In this document: positions 51,908 to 59,785 of the stretch, piece by piece
How the letters are laid out: each line of letters starts with the position of its first letter
Numbering within the stretch: the stretch's first letter is position 1
Assembly: GCF_014203545.1 (NCBI RefSeq)
Contig: NZ_JACHJG010000006.1
Coordinates: forward strand, 248,001-312,000
DNA: 64,000 nucleotides
Direction: 5' to 3'
DNA from: Streptomyces netropsis
Lineage (GTDB): Bacteria; Actinomycetota; Actinomycetes; Streptomycetales; Streptomycetaceae
Notes under the pieces: model-generated
Told to the model about the DNA's origin: nothing
Seen by the model: the letters and a program-made list of their open reading frames with translations, nothing else
The model's database searches: none
Translations under genes and position numbers: made by a program

Positions 51908-52525
51908 ATGGAGAACCAGACCACGCCCGCTATCGAGCTCGTCGAACGCGACGGCGAGGTGACCCTGAGCATCGGCGGCGAACAGGCCATGCAGGCATGG
52001 GAGCGCGACCTGATGTGGGCGAGCGCCGACATGCTGTGCGAGTACGGCCACGACTTCTACGAGGTGGGGCTCGGCCTCGGTCTGTCCGCCCTGCGCATCG
52101 CCGGCAACCCCGCCACGCGCAGCCACACCGTCCTGGAGCTCTTCGACGAGGTGGAGGAACTCTTTCGCGCCCGCCACCCGCACCTGCCGGACAACCTCGC
52201 CATCGAGCGCGGCGACTTCTTCCGGCGCGTCTTCGAGCTGCCCTCGGAGAGCATCGACGGAATGTTCTTCGACCCCGCCCTCGACATGGCCGTCTGGACG
52301 GACAAGGACCTGTGGGCCAAGACCGTGCCCGAGGTCGTCCGGGTGCTGCGTCCCGGCGGAGTGTTCATCCCCTTCTTCAGCACCAAGCCGGAGCTGCGCT
52401 GGCAGTACCTGCCACATTTCCACACCATCCGGGTAGAGCGGCATCCGTACGCGGCGTACGACACGACCGAATACACCTACGGCACGAGCGGTGACGCCTA
52501 CATCCAGTGCTTCCGCAAGGACTGA
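51908..52525 (+). CDS. Guanidinoacetate N-methyltransferase-like enzyme
   Basis: A 205-residue class I methyltransferase resembling GAMT: the N-terminal MQAWERDLMWASADML, motif I-like DFYEVGLGLGLSALRI, acidic HTVLELFDEVEELF and EVVRVLRPGGVFIPFFS. GAMT enzymes methylate a guanidino nitrogen. In blasticidin S the guanidine of beta-arginine carries an N-methyl group, so this is the probable enzyme for that step. ATG 51908 with GAAGGA upstream was chosen over an earlier GTG (51836) that would add an unrelated 24-residue tail. Confidence 0.83.
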   Translation: MENQTTPAIELVERDGEVTLSIGGEQAMQAWERDLMWASADMLCEYGHDFYEVGLGLGLSALRIAGNPATRSHTVLELFDEVEELFRARHPHLPDNLAIERGDFFRRVFELPSESIDGMFFDPALDMAVWTDKDLWAKTVPEVVRVLRPGGVFIPFFSTKPELRWQYLPHFHTIRVERHPYAAYDTTEYTYGTSGDAYIQCFRKD

Positions 52526-52617
52526 CGGACGCGGACGTCGTCCACCGACGGCGTCAGCTCCGGCCGACACCAACTTCCCCGCGGACCCGCGCCGTCCGCC
52601 GCCCTGGAGGCATCCAC

Positions 52618-53151
52618 ATGACTACCGAATCCAGCACCCACGCCGGCACCGTCGCTGCGGGTGATGGTCCGGACATCCGCTCCATCTTTCTCGCGGGCCC
52701 CTTCCTCCAGCTCCTGGACCCCGCTACGGGGGAGATGCCGGAGGGGGCCCGGGCCCCCTTCGACCTCCTGATCAAGCATTTCGAGGCGCAGGGCATCTCC
52801 GTCCACAACGCGCATCGCCGGGAGGCCTGGGGCGCGGAGCTGATGCGCCCGGAAGTATGCACCCGGATCGACCAGGAGGAGATCCGCAAGGCCGACGTCT
52901 TCGTGGCCCTGCCGGGCTTTCCGGCATCACCCGGCACACACATCGAAGTGGGCTGGGCCAGCGCCTTCGACAAGCCGATCGTGCTGCTGCTGGAGAGGGG
53001 CCGGGAATACACCTTCCTCGTTCAGGGGCTGCACACGGTGGCCACCGTCGAGTACGTCGTCCATAGCGATGTCGCAAGTGCGCTGCCCGCCGTGGACCGT
53101 GCACTACGCCGGGTCGTGTCAAACCACCGGGAGGCAGCGCGTCGCCGGTGA
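52618..53151 (+). CDS. CMP N-glycosidase (BlsM/MilB-type nucleoside 2-deoxyribosyltransferase-like)
   Basis: A 177-residue protein of the nucleoside 2-deoxyribosyltransferase superfamily. SIFLAGPFLQLLD opens the Rossmann-like core, and GFPASPGTHIEVGWASAFDK carries the catalytic Glu of the family. In blasticidin and mildiomycin clusters BlsM/MilB hydrolyse CMP (or hydroxymethyl-CMP) to the free base, the first committed step. No CMP hydroxymethylase gene is visible in the window, so cytosine is the expected base. GGAGG precedes ATG 52618. It is the last plus-strand gene of the cluster. Confidence 0.85.
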   Translation: MTTESSTHAGTVAAGDGPDIRSIFLAGPFLQLLDPATGEMPEGARAPFDLLIKHFEAQGISVHNAHRREAWGAELMRPEVCTRIDQEEIRKADVFVALPGFPASPGTHIEVGWASAFDKPIVLLLERGREYTFLVQGLHTVATVEYVVHSDVASALPAVDRALRRVVSNHREAARRR

Positions 53152-53241
53152 AACGGCGATGACCCCGGACCCGGGTCGCGGCCGGGCCCCCGGAAGGGCG
53201 GCCCAGCCGTCCGGGCGGTCGGCCGCTTGTCTTCCCGCCCG

Positions 53242-53856
53242 TCAGGCGCGCGAGGTCGCCCGGCCGAGGGCCCGCTCGATGCGTGCGGCCACATCGTGCC
53301 ACGGGCGACACGGCACGACGGGCAGCCCGTGAAGCGCGGCCTGATCGGCGAGCCAGTGTGAGTACCGGGCGCTGACGCGTGCCCGATGGGTCTGGAGACC
53401 GCTGTTCGGCTCGCGGGCGGCGTAGTTGGCGGTGATCTGCTCCGGATCCCCCTCGTGCAGGAAGACCGCCCGTATGTCACGGCCGATCACGGTGCCTTCC
53501 TGTACGGCGCGGGCAGCGGCGGCCGGGGTGAGGTAGTCCCCTTCGATGACCGCCGGGACGTCGATGGTCAGTCGGTTGTCGACGACGCCGAGGAGGGCGG
53601 GCTGCAGAGCGTCGGCGATGGCGATCTGGAGCTCCACCACCCGGTCGACGTCGAGCACGGAGGTGTCAGGGATCCGGTCGAAGAAATGCAGGGCAGGGTG
53701 CTGTTCGGCCGTGGTGAGGCGCTGGACCGCGCTGACCACATCGTCGAATTCGACCACGAACGCGCCGCTCGACCGAGCCAGCTCGGCAGCGGCCCGGCTC
53801 TTGCCCACGCCCGAAGCACCGCCGAGGAGAAGGACGTTCCACGATGAATCGATCAT
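53242..53856 (-). CDS. P-loop kinase/AAA-type small-molecule kinase-like protein
   Basis: A 204-residue P-loop NTPase with Walker A LLLGGASGVGKS at the N-terminus, acidic FVVEFDDVVSAV and the later PAVIEGDYLTPAAA, a pattern like gluconate kinase, zeta-toxin or chloramphenicol phosphotransferase relatives. ATG 53856 places the Walker A at the usual residue 12-20; the longer frame to 53931 adds a non-conserved extension. It is convergent with the nucleoside cluster's last gene. A role in antibiotic inactivation is possible but unproven; it may simply be a neighbour. Confidence 0.72.
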   Translation of the reverse strand: MIDSSWNVLLLGGASGVGKSRAAAELARSSGAFVVEFDDVVSAVQRLTTAEQHPALHFFDRIPDTSVLDVDRVVELQIAIADALQPALLGVVDNRLTIDVPAVIEGDYLTPAAAARAVQEGTVIGRDIRAVFLHEGDPEQITANYAAREPNSGLQTHRARVSARYSHWLADQAALHGLPVVPCRPWHDVAARIERALGRATSRA

Positions 53857-53909
53857 GCTGGGACCGTATCCGCTGACAGGGCGACAGGTGAGGGCGGCCG
53901 CCGGCTTCC

Positions 53910-54944
53910 TCAGTCGTTGAGCAGCCGCCATGCGGTGAGGGCGAGCCTGGCCCGTACCAGTCCGGTGGGCGCGGTGAGTTCGATGCCCAGCGTCTTTCCG
54001 ATCTGCTCGAGTCGGCGGGCGACGCTGCTGTGGTGCAGGTGGAGGAGGTCGGCGGCGCGGCGCAGGGAGCCGGTGGCGCAGTAGGCGTCCAGAGTCTCCA
54101 GATCTTCCGGGTCGCCGGCCAGTCGGGCGATCGCGGCCACGTCGGCGTTGTCCCGCGTGACGTCCTGAGGGACCTGCGCGAGCAGCGCCAACGCCCCCAG
54201 GCCGTCATGGTGGACGACCGGCTGGCGCGGCGTGGTGAAACGGAGGGCGGTACGGGCTTCCCGCCAGGACCGCTCGGGGCTTTCGGCGGCCCCGATGCCC
54301 GCGCGTACGCCGGCCGGGAACCGGTCCGGCTCGACGGAGGTGGCCAGGATGACGCCCACGTCGGCGAGCGGTGCCGCCTTTACCGGCCGCCCCGGGCAGA
54401 CCAGGCCGCCGAGCTGGTCGAGCGGAAGCCGCGACCGTACGGCGACGACGCGAAGCGGTAGGTCCGCGGCGAAACCCAGGAGCCGTAGCGCCCGGGCCCT
54501 GGCCCCCTCGTCGCTGTCGGAGCTGATCGCGAGTTCGACCAAGGCGGGGTCGGCCATGGTGGTGCGGGCCGGGCCGTACTTCTCGACGACCGCCGCGGTG
54601 GCGATGGCGAGCCGGTCCAGCAGCAGTTGGTCGAGCGGGCCGGGTGCGTCGGGGCGTTCCAGCCAGACCGTGCCGATCTCCTCGTCGTCGAGTGTGATCG
54701 GCGTCGTGGTGGGCGCGGGTGGCGGAGGGGCGGACGCTTCCCTGCCGTCGGGTGCGAAGCGGACCGTCCGCCCGGTGCCGTGGAGCCGAATACCGGCCAC
54801 GCACTCGGCCAGGCTCGCCGAGGCCCGGGCGAGCGCCGGGAGATCCACCCGTCGGCGCATCAGTGTGTCGTAGAACATGACGACGCGAATCGCGCCCTCG
54901 ACCTGCGAATCCAATTGCGACAGCCGTGCGGCCAGTGCCTCCAT
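53910..54944 (-). CDS. PucR-family transcriptional regulator
   Basis: A 344-residue regulator. The C-terminal region contains the PucR/CdaR-type helix-turn-helix (TLDAYCATGSLRRAADLL, then VARRLEQIGKTLGIEL). The middle has a GGDEF-like CdaR fold remnant (VRAGIGAAESPERSWREART). The N-terminal third may be a sensory domain (LLDRLAIATAAVVEKYG). It is 23 bp from the divergent cupin gene, so it probably controls that gene and itself. Confidence 0.84.
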   Translation of the reverse strand: MEALAARLSQLDSQVEGAIRVVMFYDTLMRRRVDLPALARASASLAECVAGIRLHGTGRTVRFAPDGREASAPPPPAPTTTPITLDDEEIGTVWLERPDAPGPLDQLLLDRLAIATAAVVEKYGPARTTMADPALVELAISSDSDEGARARALRLLGFAADLPLRVVAVRSRLPLDQLGGLVCPGRPVKAAPLADVGVILATSVEPDRFPAGVRAGIGAAESPERSWREARTALRFTTPRQPVVHHDGLGALALLAQVPQDVTRDNADVAAIARLAGDPEDLETLDAYCATGSLRRAADLLHLHHSSVARRLEQIGKTLGIELTAPTGLVRARLALTAWRLLND

Positions 54945-54967
54945 GTCAGGAGGATAGGCGCCGATCG

Positions 54968-55315
54968 GTGCGCCATCCGGTCGGGATGCCCGACGGCTGG
55001 CAGTTGATGGCCTTCCCTGTGGAGACCGATGCCGATGTCCACGCCGACCATTGGGAAGTCCACCCCGCCGCGGATGAAGTCGTCTCCTGCCTCACCGGTG
55101 GGATACGCCTCTACCTCCGCCCGGAACAGCCGGGAGAAGAGGAGCAGGAGATCAAGCTGACGGCTGGAACCGCGGCCGTCGTGCCGCGCGGGCGATGGCA
55201 CCGCATCGAACTGGACGCCCCCGGCGACATCATGGCCGTCACCTGGCCGCGCGGCAGCCGCCTGGAGAAACGGACCGAAGCCCAGGCCGACGTGTCCGTC
55301 CACACCGGACGATGA
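54968..55315 (+). CDS. Small cupin protein
   Basis: A 115-residue single-domain cupin: HWEVHPAADEVVSCLTGGIR and a second motif with VVPRGRWHRIEL. The usual first-motif His pair is incomplete (HPAADE), so metal binding is uncertain. AGGAGG at 54948-54953 favours GTG 54968; ATG 54986 is an alternative. It is divergent from the PucR-type regulator. Such small cupins are often enzymes or effectors whose substrate cannot be read from the sequence. Confidence 0.74.
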   Translation: MRHPVGMPDGWQLMAFPVETDADVHADHWEVHPAADEVVSCLTGGIRLYLRPEQPGEEEQEIKLTAGTAAVVPRGRWHRIELDAPGDIMAVTWPRGSRLEKRTEAQADVSVHTGR

Positions 55316-55456
55316 CGGGAACGATGACGGGAAAGGGGAGCACCCACTCCTCTCCACTCTCAACGTACAGCCCACCCGGGGGCTTGCGGCAAGGCCCTGG
55401 TCATGCCGCAGAATCACCGGCCGAGGCCGGGATGTACGGAACTTGGGAGTCGCGAA

Positions 55457-56698
55457 GTGCGTGTGTTGTTGTCGACGTATGGGTCGCGCGGGGTCGTCGA
55501 ACCGATGGTGGGACTCGCGGTGCGGTTGCGGGCACTCGGCGTGGAGGTGCGGGTGTGCGCACCGCCGGACGGGGAGTTCGCCGAGCGGCTGGCCGGTGTC
55601 GGCGTGGAGCTGGTGCCGGTCGGCCAGTCGGTGCGCGCGCTGGTGACCGGGGCGACGCGGCCGTCGGCGGCGGACGTGCCCCGGCGCGGGGCCGCCCTGG
55701 TCGCCGCGCAGTTCGACACGGTCGCCGCGGCGGCCGAGGGATGTGATGCGCTGGTGGCGAGCGGCTTGGTGCCGGTCGCGGCCGCCGCGCGGTCGGTGGC
55801 CGAGAAGCTGGGCATCCGCTACGTGTACGCGAGTTACCAACCGTTCACCCTGCCGTCGCCGCACTACCGGCCGCTGCCGCGGCCCGGCGGGCCGTTCCCA
55901 CCGGAGGTGACCGACAACCGGGTGCTGTGGGACCTGGACGCCCAGAGCGTGAACGCGCTGTTCGGCGAGGCGGTCGACACCCACCGGGCGTCGGTCGGTC
56001 TGCCGCCGTTGGACAACGTCCGCGACTACGCCTTCACCGACCAGCCGTGGCTGGCGGCGGATCCGGCACTGGGCCCGTGGCTGGAGCCGGCGGAGCTCGA
56101 CGTGGTGCAGACCGGCGCGTGGGTCCTGCCGGACGAGCGGCCGCTCCCGGCCGCGTTGGAGGCGTTCCTGGACGCCGGCGCACCACCGGTGTACGTGGGC
56201 TTCGGCAGCATTCCCCTGCGCGACCCGGAGGGCGTCGCCCGGGTGGCCATCGAGGCGATCCGGGCGCAGGGCCGCCGCGCACTCGTCTCCCGGGGCTGGG
56301 CGGGCCTGGCCCCGGTCGACGGCCGTGACGACTGCTTCGCCGTCGGCGACGTCAACCACCAGGCGCTGTTCGGCCGGGTGGCCGCCGTCGTGCACCACGG
56401 CGGTGCGGGCACGACGACGACGGCCGCCCGGGCCGGCGCACCCCAGGTGGTGATACCCCACTTGGCGGACCAGCCGTACTGGGCCGCCCGGGTGGCCGAC
56501 CTGGGCATCGGCGCGGCACACGACGGCCCGACCCCGACCACGGAGTCCCTGTCGGCCGCGCTCAGGACGGCACTGACCCCCGAGACCCACGCACGGGCGA
56601 CCGCCGTTGCCACCACGATCCGCACCGACGGGGCGGCGGTGGCCGCGACACTGCTGCTCGACGCGATCAGCCGAGAGAGGCCGCCCGTGTCCGCGTGA
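55457..56698 (+). CDS. MGT-type glycosyltransferase (GT1)
   Basis: A 413-residue GT-B glycosyltransferase starting MRVLLSTYGSRGVVEP, the hallmark N-terminus of macrolide/antibiotic glycosyltransferases. The C-terminal nucleotide-sugar motif includes AVGDVNHQALFGRVAAVVHH, GGAGTTTTAA and PHLADQPYWAARV. The GTG start follows GGGAG. These enzymes glycosylate natural products such as macrolides or flavonoids and can inactivate antibiotics. It is not obviously part of a cluster here. Confidence 0.88.
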   Translation: MRVLLSTYGSRGVVEPMVGLAVRLRALGVEVRVCAPPDGEFAERLAGVGVELVPVGQSVRALVTGATRPSAADVPRRGAALVAAQFDTVAAAAEGCDALVASGLVPVAAAARSVAEKLGIRYVYASYQPFTLPSPHYRPLPRPGGPFPPEVTDNRVLWDLDAQSVNALFGEAVDTHRASVGLPPLDNVRDYAFTDQPWLAADPALGPWLEPAELDVVQTGAWVLPDERPLPAALEAFLDAGAPPVYVGFGSIPLRDPEGVARVAIEAIRAQGRRALVSRGWAGLAPVDGRDDCFAVGDVNHQALFGRVAAVVHHGGAGTTTTAARAGAPQVVIPHLADQPYWAARVADLGIGAAHDGPTPTTESLSAALRTALTPETHARATAVATTIRTDGAAVAATLLLDAISRERPPVSA

Positions 56699-56797
56699 AC
56701 CACACGGGCTCGTCGGGCCAGGGAATGTGCCCGCCGGGCTGCACCGTCAAGTCCTCAGCGTTCGGGACTTCCGGCACAGCGCCGGCCGGCCCGGCCG

Positions 56798-59557
56798 CTA
56801 CGAGACCGTGAGCTCGGCGATGCCCGTGCGGGACTTGGCGGCGGCATCACCGCGCACCACGACCCGCACGTACCGAGCGGAAACCGGCCTGCCACCGCCC
56901 GCGTCGGCGACGACGTCGCGCCAGTGCCGTCCGTCGAGGGACGTCTGGACGTCGTACGAGGCCGGCGCCGGACCGCTCCAGGTGGGGTTGACCTTGGTGA
57001 CGCGCACGGGCTTGCCGAGGTCATTGGTGAGGCTGCCGTTCGGCCCGTCCGGAACCCAGGCCGTGGCCGGGTTGCCGTCGACAGCGGCGTCCGCGTACAT
57101 GCCGGGTTCCTCGGAAGAGGCGTTGACGGTGGTACAGCGGGCCAGGTTGCCGGTGGGGGCGAGGTCGGGGCGGCGAGTTTTGAGAACGGCCGGCGCGGCC
57201 TCGGTGAGAACCTGTGCGCCCTGCGGGGTGTCGAGGGTCATGGGCGGGCCGTCGGTGAGTCGCACCGTGGTGTGGTGGGAGCCCAGCTCCATGTCGTAGG
57301 TGCGGCCCTGCCAGCGCAGACCGCGCAGGGTGACGCCGTCGCTGAGCTGTGGGGGCAGCATCGGGTCGAGACGGAGCCGGTCCTCGCGCATCCGCATGCC
57401 GGTCAGACCGTTGGTGAAGATCTGCAGGAAGCCGCCCTTGCCGGTGAGGAAATCGTGCGCGGGCGAGCCGGCCAGCGGGTCCTCGGCACCCGCTTTGGTC
57501 CCACGGGCCTCCGAGAACTGGGCGAAGGGACCGCGTACGAACGGCCTGATGGAGCGTTGCAGATAGGTGTACGTCGAGCAGCCGGGTTCGCCCGTCCCGG
57601 CGGCGGCGATGGCGTGCACCGAGTCCGTCATGGCGGGGCCGTCGGGGTCGGTCCGCTGGGCGTAGTAGTCGAGGGTGCGAGCCGCGGCGCCCTCGGGCAT
57701 CCGCCACTCCAGGGGGTACATCAGCAGCACCGTGTCGGCCTGCTTTATCTTGCTGCCCCGGTAGCCGTCGTACTGCTGGAAGACCTTGCGTTGCGCGTCG
57801 TACGGGATCCTGATCCGGTCGGCGATCGCCGTCCACTCCCCCGGAGCGCGCTCACCGAGCAGTCCCGCGGCGCGGGTGGCATGGCGCAGCGCGGTGACGG
57901 CGCCGGCGTTGGTGAAGACCGCGTCGTCGACGCCGTTGCTGTACTCGTCGGGGCCGGCGGTGTCCTTGATGGAGTAGCTGCCGTCCGCGTTGCGGTTGAC
58001 TCGCCCGGCCCAGAACTCGGCTATGCCCTTCATCACCGGCCAGCCGCGCTCGCGTAGCCAGTCGGTGTCTCCGGTGGCGAGGTAGTACTGCCAGGCGGCC
58101 AGGGATATGTCCGACTGGAGGTGGATCTGGGTGCGGCAGTGAGGCGGGTCCACACTGTGGCACTCCTGGGCCAAGTCGCCCTTGCTGCCGCTGTTCCAAG
58201 GGTAGAAGAGCCCCTGGTAGCCCAGCTTGCGGGCGTTCTCCCGGGCCCCGGCGCGGGTCCGGTACCGGTACTCCACGACGGTCTTCGCGAGTTCGGGTGC
58301 GGTGGCCAGCAGGGCCGGGTACATCCAGGTCTCGGCGTCCCAGAACACGAGGCCCGCGTAATTGTCGCTGGTCAGCCCGGCCGGGCTGATGCTGTTGGCG
58401 GCGCCCTCCCAGGTACCGGCCAGCAGCCCGTACCGCGCGGAACGCACCCATGCCTGCAGTTCGCGCCGCCCTGGCACCTCGATGTCGGCGCGCCACAGCC
58501 GGGCCCAGGCGGCGCTGTGGGCGCGCAGCAGCCTGTCCCATCCGCGACGTGCCGCGCGCTGTGAAGCGGCGGTGGCGTCCCGGCGGGGCGACTGCGAGGT
58601 CAGCGCGGTGTCGACCCCTACGAACTTGGTGATTTCGTACGCGTGGCCCTTGCGGACGGGGAAGGAGAGGGACTGCCGCGCGCTCAAGTCCCCGGCGTCG
58701 TCCGCGTGTCGGGGGTCGGCCTTGCGCACGCCGTGACCGGCCCGCAGGGTGGAGGCAACAGCACCGTCCGTGTCCGTGCCGTCGGTACGGAAGGCCACAT
58801 CCATGGTCCGGCCGTCGCGGCCGGTGCCACCGGTGCGATCACCACCGCCGGTCTGCCGCAGGCGCCGGGCGCCGCGTCCGTCGAGCTGGTCGGTGACGGT
58901 GGCTTCGCCGCTCCAGCGCGGCGTCATACTCAGCCGAACGGCGCCCACGTGCGGGTCGTTGCGGTCGGCCAGCACCTCATAGAGCAGGTCGGTCTTCCGG
59001 CCATCGGCGGCGGTCCAGGTCAGGGAGGTCCGCACCACGCCGCAGTGCAGGAAGAGGGTCTGGCGATACCCGGATATTCGACCCGCTTTCGTCAAAGAGT
59101 TGAACGTATCCCCGTGTTTGCCGCCGGTGCCGACGGTGAGCGTGGACCAGGTCGGCAGGGCCGCTACGGCCTGCCGGTCCGCGGCGGTCTGCTTGTTGTG
59201 CGCATAGAGCCCGGAAACGAACGAGCCGTCATAACTCGGGGTGAAGAGCGGCCAGCCGGTCTTGGCGTCGCTGCCGGTGTAGCCGGCACCGTTGGGCGGT
59301 ACGCGCTGCCCCAGGTAGCCGTTGCCCACGTAGGCGTGGTGGGTGTCGTCGCTGTTGATGCGGGTGGTCTCGAGTGTCCAGCCGTCGCCCGTCCGGCAAC
59401 TGCCGGTCGGGGAGGCGGAGGTGGGGGGACCGTCGGAGGTGGGGGGTTGTGGCGCTTGCGCGGCGGCCGCGGGCGGTACCGAGGCGACGAGCACCCCTGC
59501 GAGCAGTAGTGCGGACAGGCGGGCGGGGCGCGACCGCGCGTCGGGAGAGGGCGTCAT
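56798..59557 (-). CDS. Secreted GH65 enzyme with F5/8 type C (CBM32-like) domain
   Basis: A 919-residue protein with an N-terminal signal peptide (RLSALLLAGVLVAS, then PPAAAAQ). The GH65 body includes NSISPAGLTSDNYAGLVFWD, QIHLQSDISLAAW and the probable general acid Glu in DTAGPDEYSNG. Residues about 800-919 form a discoidin/CBM32-like beta-sandwich (NASSEEPGMYADAAVDGNPA; ARYVRVVVRGDA). GH65 contains trehalose, maltose and kojibiose phosphorylases and secreted acid trehalases; secretion argues for a hydrolase, most likely trehalase-like. ATG 59557 was chosen because the promoter at 59596-59625 lies upstream of it; an earlier ATG at 59632 would sit upstream of that promoter. Confidence 0.86.
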   Translation of the reverse strand: MTPSPDARSRPARLSALLLAGVLVASVPPAAAAQAPQPPTSDGPPTSASPTGSCRTGDGWTLETTRINSDDTHHAYVGNGYLGQRVPPNGAGYTGSDAKTGWPLFTPSYDGSFVSGLYAHNKQTAADRQAVAALPTWSTLTVGTGGKHGDTFNSLTKAGRISGYRQTLFLHCGVVRTSLTWTAADGRKTDLLYEVLADRNDPHVGAVRLSMTPRWSGEATVTDQLDGRGARRLRQTGGGDRTGGTGRDGRTMDVAFRTDGTDTDGAVASTLRAGHGVRKADPRHADDAGDLSARQSLSFPVRKGHAYEITKFVGVDTALTSQSPRRDATAASQRAARRGWDRLLRAHSAAWARLWRADIEVPGRRELQAWVRSARYGLLAGTWEGAANSISPAGLTSDNYAGLVFWDAETWMYPALLATAPELAKTVVEYRYRTRAGARENARKLGYQGLFYPWNSGSKGDLAQECHSVDPPHCRTQIHLQSDISLAAWQYYLATGDTDWLRERGWPVMKGIAEFWAGRVNRNADGSYSIKDTAGPDEYSNGVDDAVFTNAGAVTALRHATRAAGLLGERAPGEWTAIADRIRIPYDAQRKVFQQYDGYRGSKIKQADTVLLMYPLEWRMPEGAAARTLDYYAQRTDPDGPAMTDSVHAIAAAGTGEPGCSTYTYLQRSIRPFVRGPFAQFSEARGTKAGAEDPLAGSPAHDFLTGKGGFLQIFTNGLTGMRMREDRLRLDPMLPPQLSDGVTLRGLRWQGRTYDMELGSHHTTVRLTDGPPMTLDTPQGAQVLTEAAPAVLKTRRPDLAPTGNLARCTTVNASSEEPGMYADAAVDGNPATAWVPDGPNGSLTNDLGKPVRVTKVNPTWSGPAPASYDVQTSLDGRHWRDVVADAGGGRPVSARYVRVVVRGDAAAKSRTGIAELTVS

Positions 59558-59785
59558 TGGTCTCCGTCGTCTTGATCTCCTGCGAGAGTCCCGAGACCAT
59601 AAATTTTGTGAACGATAATCGTCAATAGCCATGACTATTCGTTAGATTCTCAAAGGCTACGAGAGACACGAAGTCTGATGTGCGGGTCTGGGCTCGCCTG
59701 GTGAGGCGACCGCGGAACGGCCTCGGGACGAGGCGCGGGGACGTGACGGGCGAACAGTGGCAGCGGCCGGCCGCGCGAGTGCAGG
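59558..59785. promoter_or_regulatory. GH65 promoter with palindromic operators
   Basis: On the minus strand, TTGACG (59625-59620) and TATGGT (59601-59596) are 18 bp apart. A perfect ACGAT-A-ATCGT palindrome (59612-59622) overlaps the -35 and the spacer. AATAG-ccatga-CTATT (59624-59639) lies just upstream. The stretch is strongly A+T-rich for this genome. This is a classic operator-over-promoter arrangement, as for a sugar-responsive repressor. Confidence 0.6.

Noticed and set aside
53200..53240. CGGGCGG...CCGCCCG hairpin between the CMP hydrolase and the kinase gene
   Set aside because: Seven base pairs with a long loop in very G+C-rich sequence; could be chance.
59557..59632. Earlier ATG (59632) as start of the GH65 gene
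   Set aside because: It lies upstream of the best promoter and would place about 25 residues, many basic, ahead of a normal signal peptide.
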